Assembly: GCA_902578675.1 (NCBI GenBank)
Contig: CACHDV010000001.1
Coordinates: 88,065-123,479, forward strand
Origin: an uncultured Alphaproteobacteria bacterium
GTDB lineage: Bacteria > Pseudomonadota > Alphaproteobacteria > Thalassobaculales > Thalassobaculaceae
Direction: 5' to 3'
Length of the DNA: 35,415 nt
The translations under genes and the position numbers were made by a program. This document shows positions 26,018-33,581 of this stretch, piece by piece (within the stretch, counting starts at the first letter, position 1; each line of letters opens with the position of its first letter). The notes under the pieces are model-generated. The model worked only from the letters and a program-made list of their open reading frames with translations. It ran no database searches and was not told where the DNA came from.

Positions 26018-26120
26018 GCAATTTTTTGGGCAGTCAGATTATGAAGGCAAAGATTAACCAAAAGCCACGTCTTAACAAACTGTCCACTCGTGCGTTATAA
26101 TAATGTAGGAGGTCTTGTCA

Positions 26121-26489
26121 ATGGGGAAAAGTGTTAAAACTGGAAAGTTTCCGTGGAGTATAAAAGGTGTGTCTGTTGAAGCCAGAGATTTTGTAAGGAC
26201 AGCTGCTGCTGAACGAGGCATCACCATGGGCGAGTGGTTAACAAATGTGATTCAGAACGAAACAAAAGCGTTTGAGTCAACTGGTGATAGCCAACAAAAA
26301 ACTAATGATGTTTTTAAAACACCTCAAATGGTAACAGAGGTTCCTAAACGCGCTGAAGACAGTTTGCTGAAAAAGCTAGATGAGACGGAGGGTCGTGTTT
26401 TAGAGGCAGTGAAGCCACTGAGAGAGATCTTATTGAAACTGTCCTTAAGATTAGAAGCTTTGGAAAGTCGCCACGAGGTAGAACGCTGA
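26121..26489 (+). CDS. Small protein with PodJ-type N-terminal motif
   Basis: This is a 122-aa protein from ATG 26121, which sits 8 bases after a perfect AGGAGG; the track's TTG at 26115 lies too close to that site. Residues 10-45, FPWSIKGVSVEARDFVRTAAAERGI onwards, resemble the N-terminus of PodJ-like polarity proteins (PWSVKGIDxxxR, then GxTxGEWL). The C-terminal third is a likely coiled coil (LLKKLDETEGRVLEAVKPLREILL). There is no membrane segment. The same motif opens the next gene, so the two look like relatives. The function is unknown; a cytoplasmic partner or regulator of the PodJ-like protein is inference. Confidence 0.8.
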   Translation: MGKSVKTGKFPWSIKGVSVEARDFVRTAAAERGITMGEWLTNVIQNETKAFESTGDSQQKTNDVFKTPQMVTEVPKRAEDSLLKKLDETEGRVLEAVKPLREILLKLSLRLEALESRHEVER

Positions 26490-26630
26490 TGCTAGTGTGG
26501 GTCACGGTAAGATTTTGATTAATGTTTGATCGATCATAAAGTATGAAATATGCTTGGTGTTGGAATATTAATAATTTGCTAATTTCTGTATAAATAAGCT
26601 ACCCAAAAGTAGTTGATATTTGGAAGATGA

Positions 26631-27683
26631 ATGAACCAGGCATTAACTCCATGGAGCGTCAAGGGTATCGACGAAGAAACCCGAAAGACCGCGCGACAGA
26701 AAGCAAAAGAAGCAGGACTTTCCATAGGAACTTGGATCGACCAAATTATTTTGGAGCAGCAGGCGCAGGTTTCGCGTAAAGATAGCAATTTACTAAATTC
26801 AGAAGAGAAAAATACTTATGAATCAAAAGAGTTTACCACCCAAAAAGATGTTGATGTTCAAAGCCTCTCAAAGGCTTTAGAAGAATATGATAGCCGTCTC
26901 GAAAAAGAATTACGTCCTATAATTTTTGGACTTAATGAACTAGCGTTGCGACTGGTTGCGGCTGAGGCATTAAAATCAAAACCGAGAACGTCATACCAGG
27001 ATCAGGCCCCAATCGAAGATATTAGAGAAGAGTTTGTAAATGAAGAAATAGCCAATGACGATGACATAAATAAGGAAAGCTATATCGTTGACGAGCGGCC
27101 AGCTCCTGTTCCCCCCACCTTTGATCTTGAGCAAACCGAAGAAGAACTTTTCTCTGATCTTGAGGAATTTGATTCTTCTGAAGAAGACTCCACACTAGAC
27201 AAAGAAAAATTAGTTGAGCCAAATGCAACGACGAATCAGGAAATAATTAAAAGAAAGCCGCTCAATAAGTGGTTGTTAATTTTACCATTGCTGGTTTTCT
27301 TGGGTGGTGTGGTAACTGTTACAGCATTCATTTTCCCGACACATTATAAGACCTTCTTTTATAAATATAGCGGTGCGATGCTCGTGAATATGAACTCTAT
27401 CTTAAAGACGGTTGAAGATGCGTATGATGAAGTTGACCATCTAGTTACAAAAACAATCCTTAAGTTCATAGGGTTAAAAGATGACCCAAAAGTGTCTTCC
27501 GAAGCTATTGAGAGTGATAGTGAATCAAGCAAAGGAGTATTCCCTGCGGGCACTGAGGCTGCCCAAATAAGACAATCTAATGAATACTTGAATAATAGAA
27601 CTACTCAAAAACCAATTCACAACTCAAAAGTAGCTAGCACTTACCCAGAATCAGAAAAAAAAAAGAAAGTGAACCTAATTTAA
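26631..27683 (+). CDS. PodJ-like polarity protein, N-terminal and membrane part
   Basis: This is a 350-aa protein. Residues 7-42, PWSVKGIDEETRKTARQKAKEAGLS onwards, match the start of Caulobacter PodJ-type localisation factors. Residues 76-115 are coiled-coil-like, 125-200 strongly acidic, and 214-235 a single membrane helix (LLILPLLVFLGGVVTVTAF). It then stops after KKKKVNLI, just past a run of ten A's. A -1 shift there continues into the Sel1 frame, giving about 535 aa with the full PodJ layout. GGAAG precedes the ATG. The short form as annotated lacks the expected periplasmic repeat domain. It may be a recoded gene, a broken gene, or an assembly error. Confidence 0.8.
   Translation: MNQALTPWSVKGIDEETRKTARQKAKEAGLSIGTWIDQIILEQQAQVSRKDSNLLNSEEKNTYESKEFTTQKDVDVQSLSKALEEYDSRLEKELRPIIFGLNELALRLVAAEALKSKPRTSYQDQAPIEDIREEFVNEEIANDDDINKESYIVDERPAPVPPTFDLEQTEEELFSDLEEFDSSEEDSTLDKEKLVEPNATTNQEIIKRKPLNKWLLILPLLVFLGGVVTVTAFIFPTHYKTFFYKYSGAMLVNMNSILKTVEDAYDEVDHLVTKTILKFIGLKDDPKVSSEAIESDSESSKGVFPAGTEAAQIRQSNEYLNNRTTQKPIHNSKVASTYPESEKKKKVNLI
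27659..27665 (+). other. Candidate -1 frameshift / slippage site A_AAA_AAG
   Basis: The zero frame reads tca gaa aaa aaa aag, so the heptamer A_AAA_AAG is in the phase needed for -1 slippage, as in E. coli dnaX. It ends an A10 run (27655-27664) that could also slip during transcription. After a -1 step the frame is ESEPNLISKQKTF and stays open to 28237. No strong stimulatory hairpin directly follows; only a 5-bp GACCT/AGGTC stem lies about 30 bases downstream. A homopolymer sequencing error gives the same picture. Confidence 0.5.
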
Positions 27684-27742
27684 TTTCCAAGCAAAAGACC
27701 TTTAGCTCACACGGAGGTCATCTTGAAATAGGCAAACAACGG

Positions 27743-28237
27743 TTGTCCTCAGAAAAAAATCTTAAAGACGCGGACCTGCTGGAGAATGCAAATAAAGGAG
27801 ATCCGAAAGCTCAATACCATTTAGGACTAATGGCTCTAGCTTCTCCAAAAAAGAAAGATATTAACAGAGCATTAAATTGGTTTAATTTAGCAGCCATTCA
27901 AGCATTTCCGCCCGCACAATACAGCATGGGCGTTCTCTACGATAAAGGGTTAGGCGTCACAGAAAATAAGTCGACGGCTTTGCTTTGGTACTATGCGGCA
28001 GCGCAAAATAACTATGCCAAAGCGCAGTACAATCTTGGGGTTTTTTTTCTTAAAGGTATCGGTACTTCAGTGAACTTAGAAGAAGCCAATTTATGGTTTT
28101 CAAAAGCAGCGCAGCAAGGCATTAAACCGGCTGCTAAAATTCTAGCAACACCATCTCGATCTAACGACAACGGATTGAAACGTTTTAATCACGTAAAGCC
28201 TATTGAAGCGCTAGGATTCTTAGAAAATGAAAAATAA
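27743..28237 (+). CDS. Sel1-repeat C-terminal part of the PodJ-like protein
   Basis: The track calls 164 aa from TTG 27743. It contains Sel1/TPR-like repeats: ENANKGDPKAQYHLGLMALASP, then FPPAQYSMGVLYDKGLGVTENKS, YAKAQYNLGVFFLKGIGTSVN and a last partial one. The same frame is open upstream to about 27638, through the A10 run. The TTG lacks a convincing ribosome site. It has no signal peptide of its own, whereas fused to the preceding gene it would follow that gene's membrane helix, as in PodJ. I therefore treat it as the second part of one gene rather than an independent Sel1 protein. Confidence 0.75.
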   Translation: MSSEKNLKDADLLENANKGDPKAQYHLGLMALASPKKKDINRALNWFNLAAIQAFPPAQYSMGVLYDKGLGVTENKSTALLWYYAAAQNNYAKAQYNLGVFFLKGIGTSVNLEEANLWFSKAAQQGIKPAAKILATPSRSNDNGLKRFNHVKPIEALGFLENEK

Positions 28238-28340
28238 CTATTCGATAAACTAATATACTTTTTATTAAGAACTAATCTTTACGACTACGAGGCGGCGGGC
28301 GCTTTTGGCTTGATTAAATTTGCTGAATACTCACGCACCT

Positions 28341-29204
28341 TCAAGGAAGCAAATAAGTTAGCTTATGCCACCAAGTTGTCCCGTTAAGCCTTCCCAATGC
28401 TTCATTTATCTTTGATGGTTTACCACGCTCGAAAATAGCAAAGCAGGTTGCGCCGCTACCTGACATGCCAACGCCTATCACTCCTGGCAACTCCCTTAAT
28501 AGTCTCAAAACCTGGGAGATTTGCGGAACTAACGAAATAGCTGCGTCGTAAAGGTCATTTTGCTGTTCTGATGTTAATAAGTTTTTTAGTTTTTCCTGGT
28601 TCCAGGACTTTTCCAATAGGCAACTATGTATTGGGTCTGAGTAATTTCCCCTGAATGCTCCAAAAACATCTTTAGTTTCGAGCCGGCAATTTGGGTTAAC
28701 TAATACGATGGGTAGTTTTGGAAGCGGTTGGAGTAGCGAAAGTCTTTCCCCAATTCCCTGCATTCTAGTTGTTTTTCCGTGAAGGCAGACTGGTACGTCT
28801 GCACCTAATTCTAAAGCCATGTTAAATAGTTCTTTGTGAGTAAGGGGAGGGCTGTTTGGAATTTGTGATAATAGCCTGAGCGTTGTTGCTGCATCGGAAG
28901 AGCCGCCACCAAGCCCAGCTCCGATCGGAATTTCTTTTTCTAATCGTATCCTTACAGGCCGTTCCCATCTGGTCGTTTCCCGAAATTTTTCTAATGTTTT
29001 TATAATAATATTGTTGTCGCCAATTTCTTTCCCAAACGGACCTTCCGTAATGATTTCATCTTGTGCGTCATTTAAAGAAATTTCTAAGCGATCACCAAAT
29101 TCGCAAAAAGCTACCAAACTGTCTAGAAGATGGTAGCCATCATTGCGACGGCCAGTCACCTTCAAAAGCAAATTTATTTTCGCGAAAGCCAATGATGAAA
29201 ACAC
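28341..29204 (-). CDS. ispE: 4-diphosphocytidyl-2-C-methyl-D-erythritol kinase
   Basis: IspE phosphorylates CDP-ME in the MEP isoprenoid pathway. It is a GHMP kinase of 287 aa. The opening FAKINLLLKVTGRRNDGYHLLDS is diagnostic. The ATP-binding motif PIGAGLGGGSSDAATTLRLL follows, then LGADVPVCLHG and the C-terminal GVGMSGSGATCFAIF. The start is GTG at 29204, fitting MFSSLAFAKINL. It lies 40 bp after the TPR lipoprotein gene, in an order common among alphaproteobacteria. Confidence 0.96.
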   Translation of the reverse strand: MFSSLAFAKINLLLKVTGRRNDGYHLLDSLVAFCEFGDRLEISLNDAQDEIITEGPFGKEIGDNNIIIKTLEKFRETTRWERPVRIRLEKEIPIGAGLGGGSSDAATTLRLLSQIPNSPPLTHKELFNMALELGADVPVCLHGKTTRMQGIGERLSLLQPLPKLPIVLVNPNCRLETKDVFGAFRGNYSDPIHSCLLEKSWNQEKLKNLLTSEQQNDLYDAAISLVPQISQVLRLLRELPGVIGVGMSGSGATCFAIFERGKPSKINEALGRLNGTTWWHKLTYLLP

Positions 29205-29244
29205 AACGTACTACCAGTTATTGACGTTTCAATATAAAAACTAT

Positions 29245-30963
29245 TTAGTTTAAACCAAAAGATAACTTTTGCTGTATTTTTTCCTTTAGTTCGGCGTCTG
29301 GGTTCATTGTAATTGCTCGCTTCCACTGGTAAATAGCTTCCAGTTTGCGTTGAACTTGCCAATAAGCATCTCCCAGATGGTCGTTGATCGTCGCATCGTT
29401 TGGGCGAAGTCGCACTGCGCGTTCTAAAATAGGAACGGCTTCATCGAACCTAGAAGTTTGATACAAAACCCAGCCAAGGCTATCTGTTATATAACCATCT
29501 TTTGGCCGTAAACCTACCGCTTTTCGGATAAGTTGTTCTGCTTTTTTCAAATTTATACCTTGCTCTGTCCAGGCATATCCAAGATAGTTCATTATAAAGG
29601 GCTGATTGGGGGCAAGTTCTAGAGCCTTGATGAAATCAGCTTCAGCCATATCCCACTGCCCAGATTGCTCGAGAGCTACACCTCTGCTGTAGTATAAAAT
29701 CCAGTCCGACTTGCTATCTCTATTTGTAAGATTTATAGCCGTATTGTAAGCAAAAATCGCTTCATCCCAATCTTTTTGAGATCGGTATATATCTCCGAGC
29801 CTTATAAAATTTTCGGCATTTTCGGGTTGCCGCTGCTTAAGCCTCTCGAGGACCAGAATTGCAGCACGTGGTTTGCCATCTTGCCTTAGGGTCTGTGATA
29901 ACCGTAACTGTGCCATCCTAAAAAATATTGATTCTTCTGGGATTTGTTCAAATTCTTTTATGGCCTCTGGATACTTGCCTCGCTCCTCAAGAATTTCGCC
30001 CAAAAGTATTTGGGCGGAATGAAACTCTGGGCGCATATAACTGGCGAGACGCACAAAAATAAGCGAAGCATTATTGTCATATTCGTCTCTTAGTGCGCTC
30101 GCTATATCGAAAAGCGCTTCTGATATTCCATCTTGTGGAGACCTAACGGTTACCTCCGAAAGACTAGAGCCTTTAGCGGTGCGTCGTCCCCCTTTCAAAA
30201 TTTCTAAATTAAAATCTTTGGATTTAATTCTATCGATGAGGTTGATAGCTTTGTCTGTTCTACCGGTTTTCTGGTAGTAATTTGCTGCAGTTAGAGCAAG
30301 TCTACTAGGGGTTTCCTCGACGCTCCTGATAGCCTCATCTAATAGCTTGTCTACAACAGATGTCTTTTCTTGATCTTGGAGAGCGAGTGCTGTGTGGAGA
30401 AGACTAAGAATCTCAAAGCCTCTTTTTTTCTTTAAGCTTAATAGATTTTGCCGAGCTTTCGGAAGGTCTTTTTTTCCAAGATAGGACCAGCCAAGCAACA
30501 GCGGTTTTAAAATCTCATTGACTTGTGACGACTCCATTTTGGTAAAATTATCGAGCGCTTTGTCCCAGCTTCCCTTTTTAGCGTCTCGTAAACCAATTAC
30601 AAGGTGCATAAATATAGAAGTTTTCTTCTGTTTCAAAGCACGCTCGGCAAGCTTGATGGTCTGATCTAAATTTCCAGCCTCTAGTTCCGCGATAAAGCTT
30701 CGCCGTAATAACAAGTTCTCGTTCGGATTTTTTTTTAATGCGCCTCTGAAGCTTAATGTAGCGTCATTTAAATCGTGGTTGTTATACGCAACTCTCCCCG
30801 TGAGATAGTTGCCGGCATTTGAAGTTGATGGAACATTCGCGTTGATATCTAAGCTATTTTCTGTCGTGCACGAGTTCAGGAGAAGAAGCGCGCAAAAAAG
30901 AATGAAGTAAAGATAACCGCCTCGCAGCGATGATGGATATATTCTAATTGTCTCGGGAACCAT
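29245..30963 (-). CDS. TPR-repeat lipoprotein
   Basis: This is a 572-aa predicted lipoprotein from ATG 30963. The signal contains YLYFILFCALLLLNSC, ending in a lipobox. The rest is tetratricopeptide repeats, clearest near the C-terminus: WDEAIFAYNTAINLTNRDS, WDMAEADFIKALELAPNQP, DGYITDSLGWVLYQTSRFDEA and NDATINDHLGDAYWQVQRKLEA. The track start at 31029 overlaps the ETF-QO gene by 44 bp and adds a stretch not needed by the signal. The shorter start is 23 bp after the ETF-QO stop. Such proteins usually act as scaffolds at the outer membrane; no specific partner is seen. It is placed just before ispE. Confidence 0.88.
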   Translation of the reverse strand: MVPETIRIYPSSLRGGYLYFILFCALLLLNSCTTENSLDINANVPSTSNAGNYLTGRVAYNNHDLNDATLSFRGALKKNPNENLLLRRSFIAELEAGNLDQTIKLAERALKQKKTSIFMHLVIGLRDAKKGSWDKALDNFTKMESSQVNEILKPLLLGWSYLGKKDLPKARQNLLSLKKKRGFEILSLLHTALALQDQEKTSVVDKLLDEAIRSVEETPSRLALTAANYYQKTGRTDKAINLIDRIKSKDFNLEILKGGRRTAKGSSLSEVTVRSPQDGISEALFDIASALRDEYDNNASLIFVRLASYMRPEFHSAQILLGEILEERGKYPEAIKEFEQIPEESIFFRMAQLRLSQTLRQDGKPRAAILVLERLKQRQPENAENFIRLGDIYRSQKDWDEAIFAYNTAINLTNRDSKSDWILYYSRGVALEQSGQWDMAEADFIKALELAPNQPFIMNYLGYAWTEQGINLKKAEQLIRKAVGLRPKDGYITDSLGWVLYQTSRFDEAVPILERAVRLRPNDATINDHLGDAYWQVQRKLEAIYQWKRAITMNPDAELKEKIQQKLSFGLN

Positions 30964-30985
30964 TGATTTACCATCGCAAATTTCT

Positions 30986-32626
30986 TTACATGTTTGGGTA
31001 ATTTGGTCCCCCCCCACCCTCAGGTACAACCCAATTTATATTTTGGGAAGTATCTTTTATATCGCAGGTTTTGCAGTGAACACAATTCTGCGAGTTTATT
31101 TGTAATTGAGGGTTTTCTCCTTCCTCATCTGTAATAATTTCATAAACTCCTGCTGGACAAAAGCGTTGTTCGGGTGCGTCGTACAGGCGGAGGTTGAAAT
31201 TTACGGGCACTGAGGAATTGTTGAGCTTAAGATGCACTGGTTGATTTTCTTCATGATTTGTGTTCGAGAGAAAAACAGACGAGGGTTTATCAAAACTCAC
31301 AACCCCATCAGGTTTTGGGTAATCGATCTTCTGGCAGTGCGCTGCTAGCTGTAAAGCTTCGTGATCATGGTGATTTCGGAGCGTCCAGGGAGCCTTACCT
31401 CTAAATAAAACCGTATCTATCCCTGCATTGATTAAACCAAGTGTAAGACCTGCTCTAAACCCTGGCCGAATATTTCTGACTTTGTGTAGCTCATCCCACA
31501 GCCATGTTTTCTCTAACCTGGTCTTATAGTCGTCAATTTCAGCACCAGGCTTAAGTCCGTGGGTTCTAAAGGTGTTTTCGACTGCTTCAGCAGCAGTCAT
31601 CCCCGACTTCATCGCTGTATGGGTCCCCTTTATTTTTGGAACATTAAGAAAACCAGCTCCGCATCCCACGATTAAGCCTCCGGGGAAAGTCAGTTTTGGA
31701 ATGCTTTGGAAGCCGCCTTCATTCAATGCTCGGGCCCCATAAGCAATCCTTCTCCCTCCTTCGAATAGAGGTCTGATTTTCGGATGCGTTTTGAATCGCT
31801 GAAATTCGTCAAACGGGCTCAGGTGAGGATTTTTATAATCTAATCCTATAACATAACCAACGGAAACTTGATTACCTTCTAAGTGATAAATGAAAGATCC
31901 TCCGTATGTTGAGCCATCAATTGGCCATCCAACACTATGGAGCGCGAGCCCTTCCTGATGTTTTTCTGGTTCGACTTCCCATAGCTCTTTTATGCCAATA
32001 GCGTATGTTTGAGGGTCTGCATCACTTCTTAAATTGAATTTGTCAAAAAGGACCTTTGTTAGCGAGCCTCTGCTTCCCTCGGAAAACACAGTCTGTTTGG
32101 CGTGAAGTTCTATACCAGGCGTAAAATTTTCAGTTTCTGTCCCATCTTTCCCGCGACCCATATCACCAGTAGCTACGCCCTTAACAGATCCGTCCTCGTT
32201 GAATAATATTTCCGATGCGGCAAACCCAGGGTATATTTCGACCCCCAGTGCTTCAGCTTGTTCAGCCAACCAGCGGCATAAGTTACCCAAACTAATGATA
32301 AAATTGCCATGATTATTCATTTGTGGTGGCGTCGGTAGTTTGAAACTATTGTTCTGAGTTAAAAATAAAAATTGATCACTTGTAACCGGTGTATTTAAAG
32401 GAGCGCCTCTTTCTTTCCAATCGGGGAAAAGCTCGTTTAATGCTCTTGGCTCTAGAACAGCACCTGAAAGTATATGTGCTCCTACTTCTGATCCTTTTTC
32501 TATAACGCAAACACTGATATCGGATTGATTTTCTAAGCAAAGCTGACGCAATTTTATTGCAGTAGATAATCCTGACGGTCCCGCGCCAACAATAACTACG
32601 TCATATTCCATAGACTCACGACTCAT
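30986..32626 (-). CDS. Electron transfer flavoprotein-ubiquinone oxidoreductase
   Basis: ETF-QO passes electrons from reduced ETF to ubiquinone at the inner membrane. From ATG 32626 it is 546 aa. The FAD motif VVIVGAGPSGLSTAIKL is near the N-terminus. GAHILSGAVLEPRALNELFPDW, GGLIVGCGAGFLNVPKIKGTH and SGMTAAEAVENTF are conserved. The C-terminal 4Fe-4S ferredoxin module has CPAGVYEI and CVHCKTCDIKD, giving four Cys ligands. The track start at 32692 has 22 extra residues; GAGGG before ATG 32626 supports the shorter start. No etfAB genes are in the window. Confidence 0.96.
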   Translation of the reverse strand: MSRESMEYDVVIVGAGPSGLSTAIKLRQLCLENQSDISVCVIEKGSEVGAHILSGAVLEPRALNELFPDWKERGAPLNTPVTSDQFLFLTQNNSFKLPTPPQMNNHGNFIISLGNLCRWLAEQAEALGVEIYPGFAASEILFNEDGSVKGVATGDMGRGKDGTETENFTPGIELHAKQTVFSEGSRGSLTKVLFDKFNLRSDADPQTYAIGIKELWEVEPEKHQEGLALHSVGWPIDGSTYGGSFIYHLEGNQVSVGYVIGLDYKNPHLSPFDEFQRFKTHPKIRPLFEGGRRIAYGARALNEGGFQSIPKLTFPGGLIVGCGAGFLNVPKIKGTHTAMKSGMTAAEAVENTFRTHGLKPGAEIDDYKTRLEKTWLWDELHKVRNIRPGFRAGLTLGLINAGIDTVLFRGKAPWTLRNHHDHEALQLAAHCQKIDYPKPDGVVSFDKPSSVFLSNTNHEENQPVHLKLNNSSVPVNFNLRLYDAPEQRFCPAGVYEIITDEEGENPQLQINSQNCVHCKTCDIKDTSQNINWVVPEGGGGPNYPNM

Positions 32627-32709
32627 TAGTTTCCCTCTTGTATTTTTACTATTTGATCTATGTAATATGATACAGGGCTGGCGATACGGCAAGCGAGGCT
32701 TTGCTTACA

Positions 32710-33525
32710 ATGATTGAAAATCCTAAAAAACGTGCCTACGAGCCTCAAAAACCGCCTTCTCAATTAGAAAAGTGGCAAGTTGACGCAGGCATAAACGAAA
32801 TTCTTCTGGAAACTCCTGTAAATAGGTTAACAACAGATATATCAGCTTCGACAAAAAGGCCTGAAATATCAAAGCCCCTAAAGGATAAGGAGGTCGTATC
32901 TCCAAATATCAGTTCTTCAGATAATTCGATAAATCTGGTTAACAAAATAACCAATTTGGATGAACTTCGGTTGGCTGTGTCGGAATACGAGGGCTGCTCA
33001 TTAAAAAACACTGCTACCACCCTAGTTTTCTCCGACGGGAACGAAAATGCGAGGGTTATGTTAGTGGGCGAGGCGCCCGGAGCAGATGAAGACCGGCAAG
33101 GAAAACCTTTTGTTGGTGTCAGCGGGCAATTATTAGACAAAATGTTGTCGTCGATAGGGCTTGATCGGTCGTCTGTTTATATATCCAATATAATCCCATG
33201 GCGTCCTCCCGGAAATCGGCAACCAACACCAAAAGAAATCGATTTATGCTTACCATTTATTAGGCGCCACATCCAGCTTGTAAACCCGTTAGTGCTGATT
33301 CTCGTGGGAGGCACTGCTGCGAAAGCACTGTTAGATAAAAAAGATGGAATAATGCGGTTGAGGGGACGTTGGTTTGAGTATGCCGCGGATGAGAGTGAGA
33401 CAATCATCCCGGCACTTCCTATCTTCCATCCAGCTTTTTTATTGCGATCTCCGGTTCAGAAATCCAACGCATGGAAGGATTTGATTCAGATAAAGAGAAA
33501 GTTAACGGAATTGGGTATCGAATAG
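32710..33525 (+). CDS. Family 4-type uracil-DNA glycosylase
   Basis: This enzyme removes uracil from DNA. It is 271 aa from ATG 32710 (TTG 32701 is also possible). The N-terminal 90 residues are variable. The catalytic motif 1 is [19 protein letters not shown], then [35 protein letters not shown]. Motif 2 is IFHPAFLLR. Classical family 4 enzymes have four cysteines for a 4Fe-4S cluster; here I see only two, in EGCSLK and DLCLPF. From memory, other alphaproteobacterial homologues look similar. It diverges from the ETF-QO gene with about 80 bp between starts. Confidence 0.88.
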   Translation: MIENPKKRAYEPQKPPSQLEKWQVDAGINEILLETPVNRLTTDISASTKRPEISKPLKDKEVVSPNISSSDNSINLVNKITNLDELRLAVSEYEGCSLKNTATTLVFSDGNENARVMLVGEAPGADEDRQGKPFVGVSGQLLDKMLSSIGLDRSSVYISNIIPWRPPGNRQPTPKEIDLCLPFIRRHIQLVNPLVLILVGGTAAKALLDKKDGIMRLRGRWFEYAADESETIIPALPIFHPAFLLRSPVQKSNAWKDLIQIKRKLTELGIE

Positions 33526-33581
33526 GTGAAATTTACATGCTATTAATAATCACATAAAAGCTCTTGTGGGCTCAGTTTGCT

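Noticed and set aside
25829-26100. Short ORFs over the tRNA region on both strands (25829-26011 minus, 25855-26100 plus)
   Set aside because: They cover the tRNA-Gln gene and contain its translated arms; they match the usual artefact of translated tRNA sequence.
26018-26100. Promoter for tRNA-Gln on the minus strand
   Set aside because: A CATAAT-like -10 can be found but no good -35 at the proper distance, so it is not listed.
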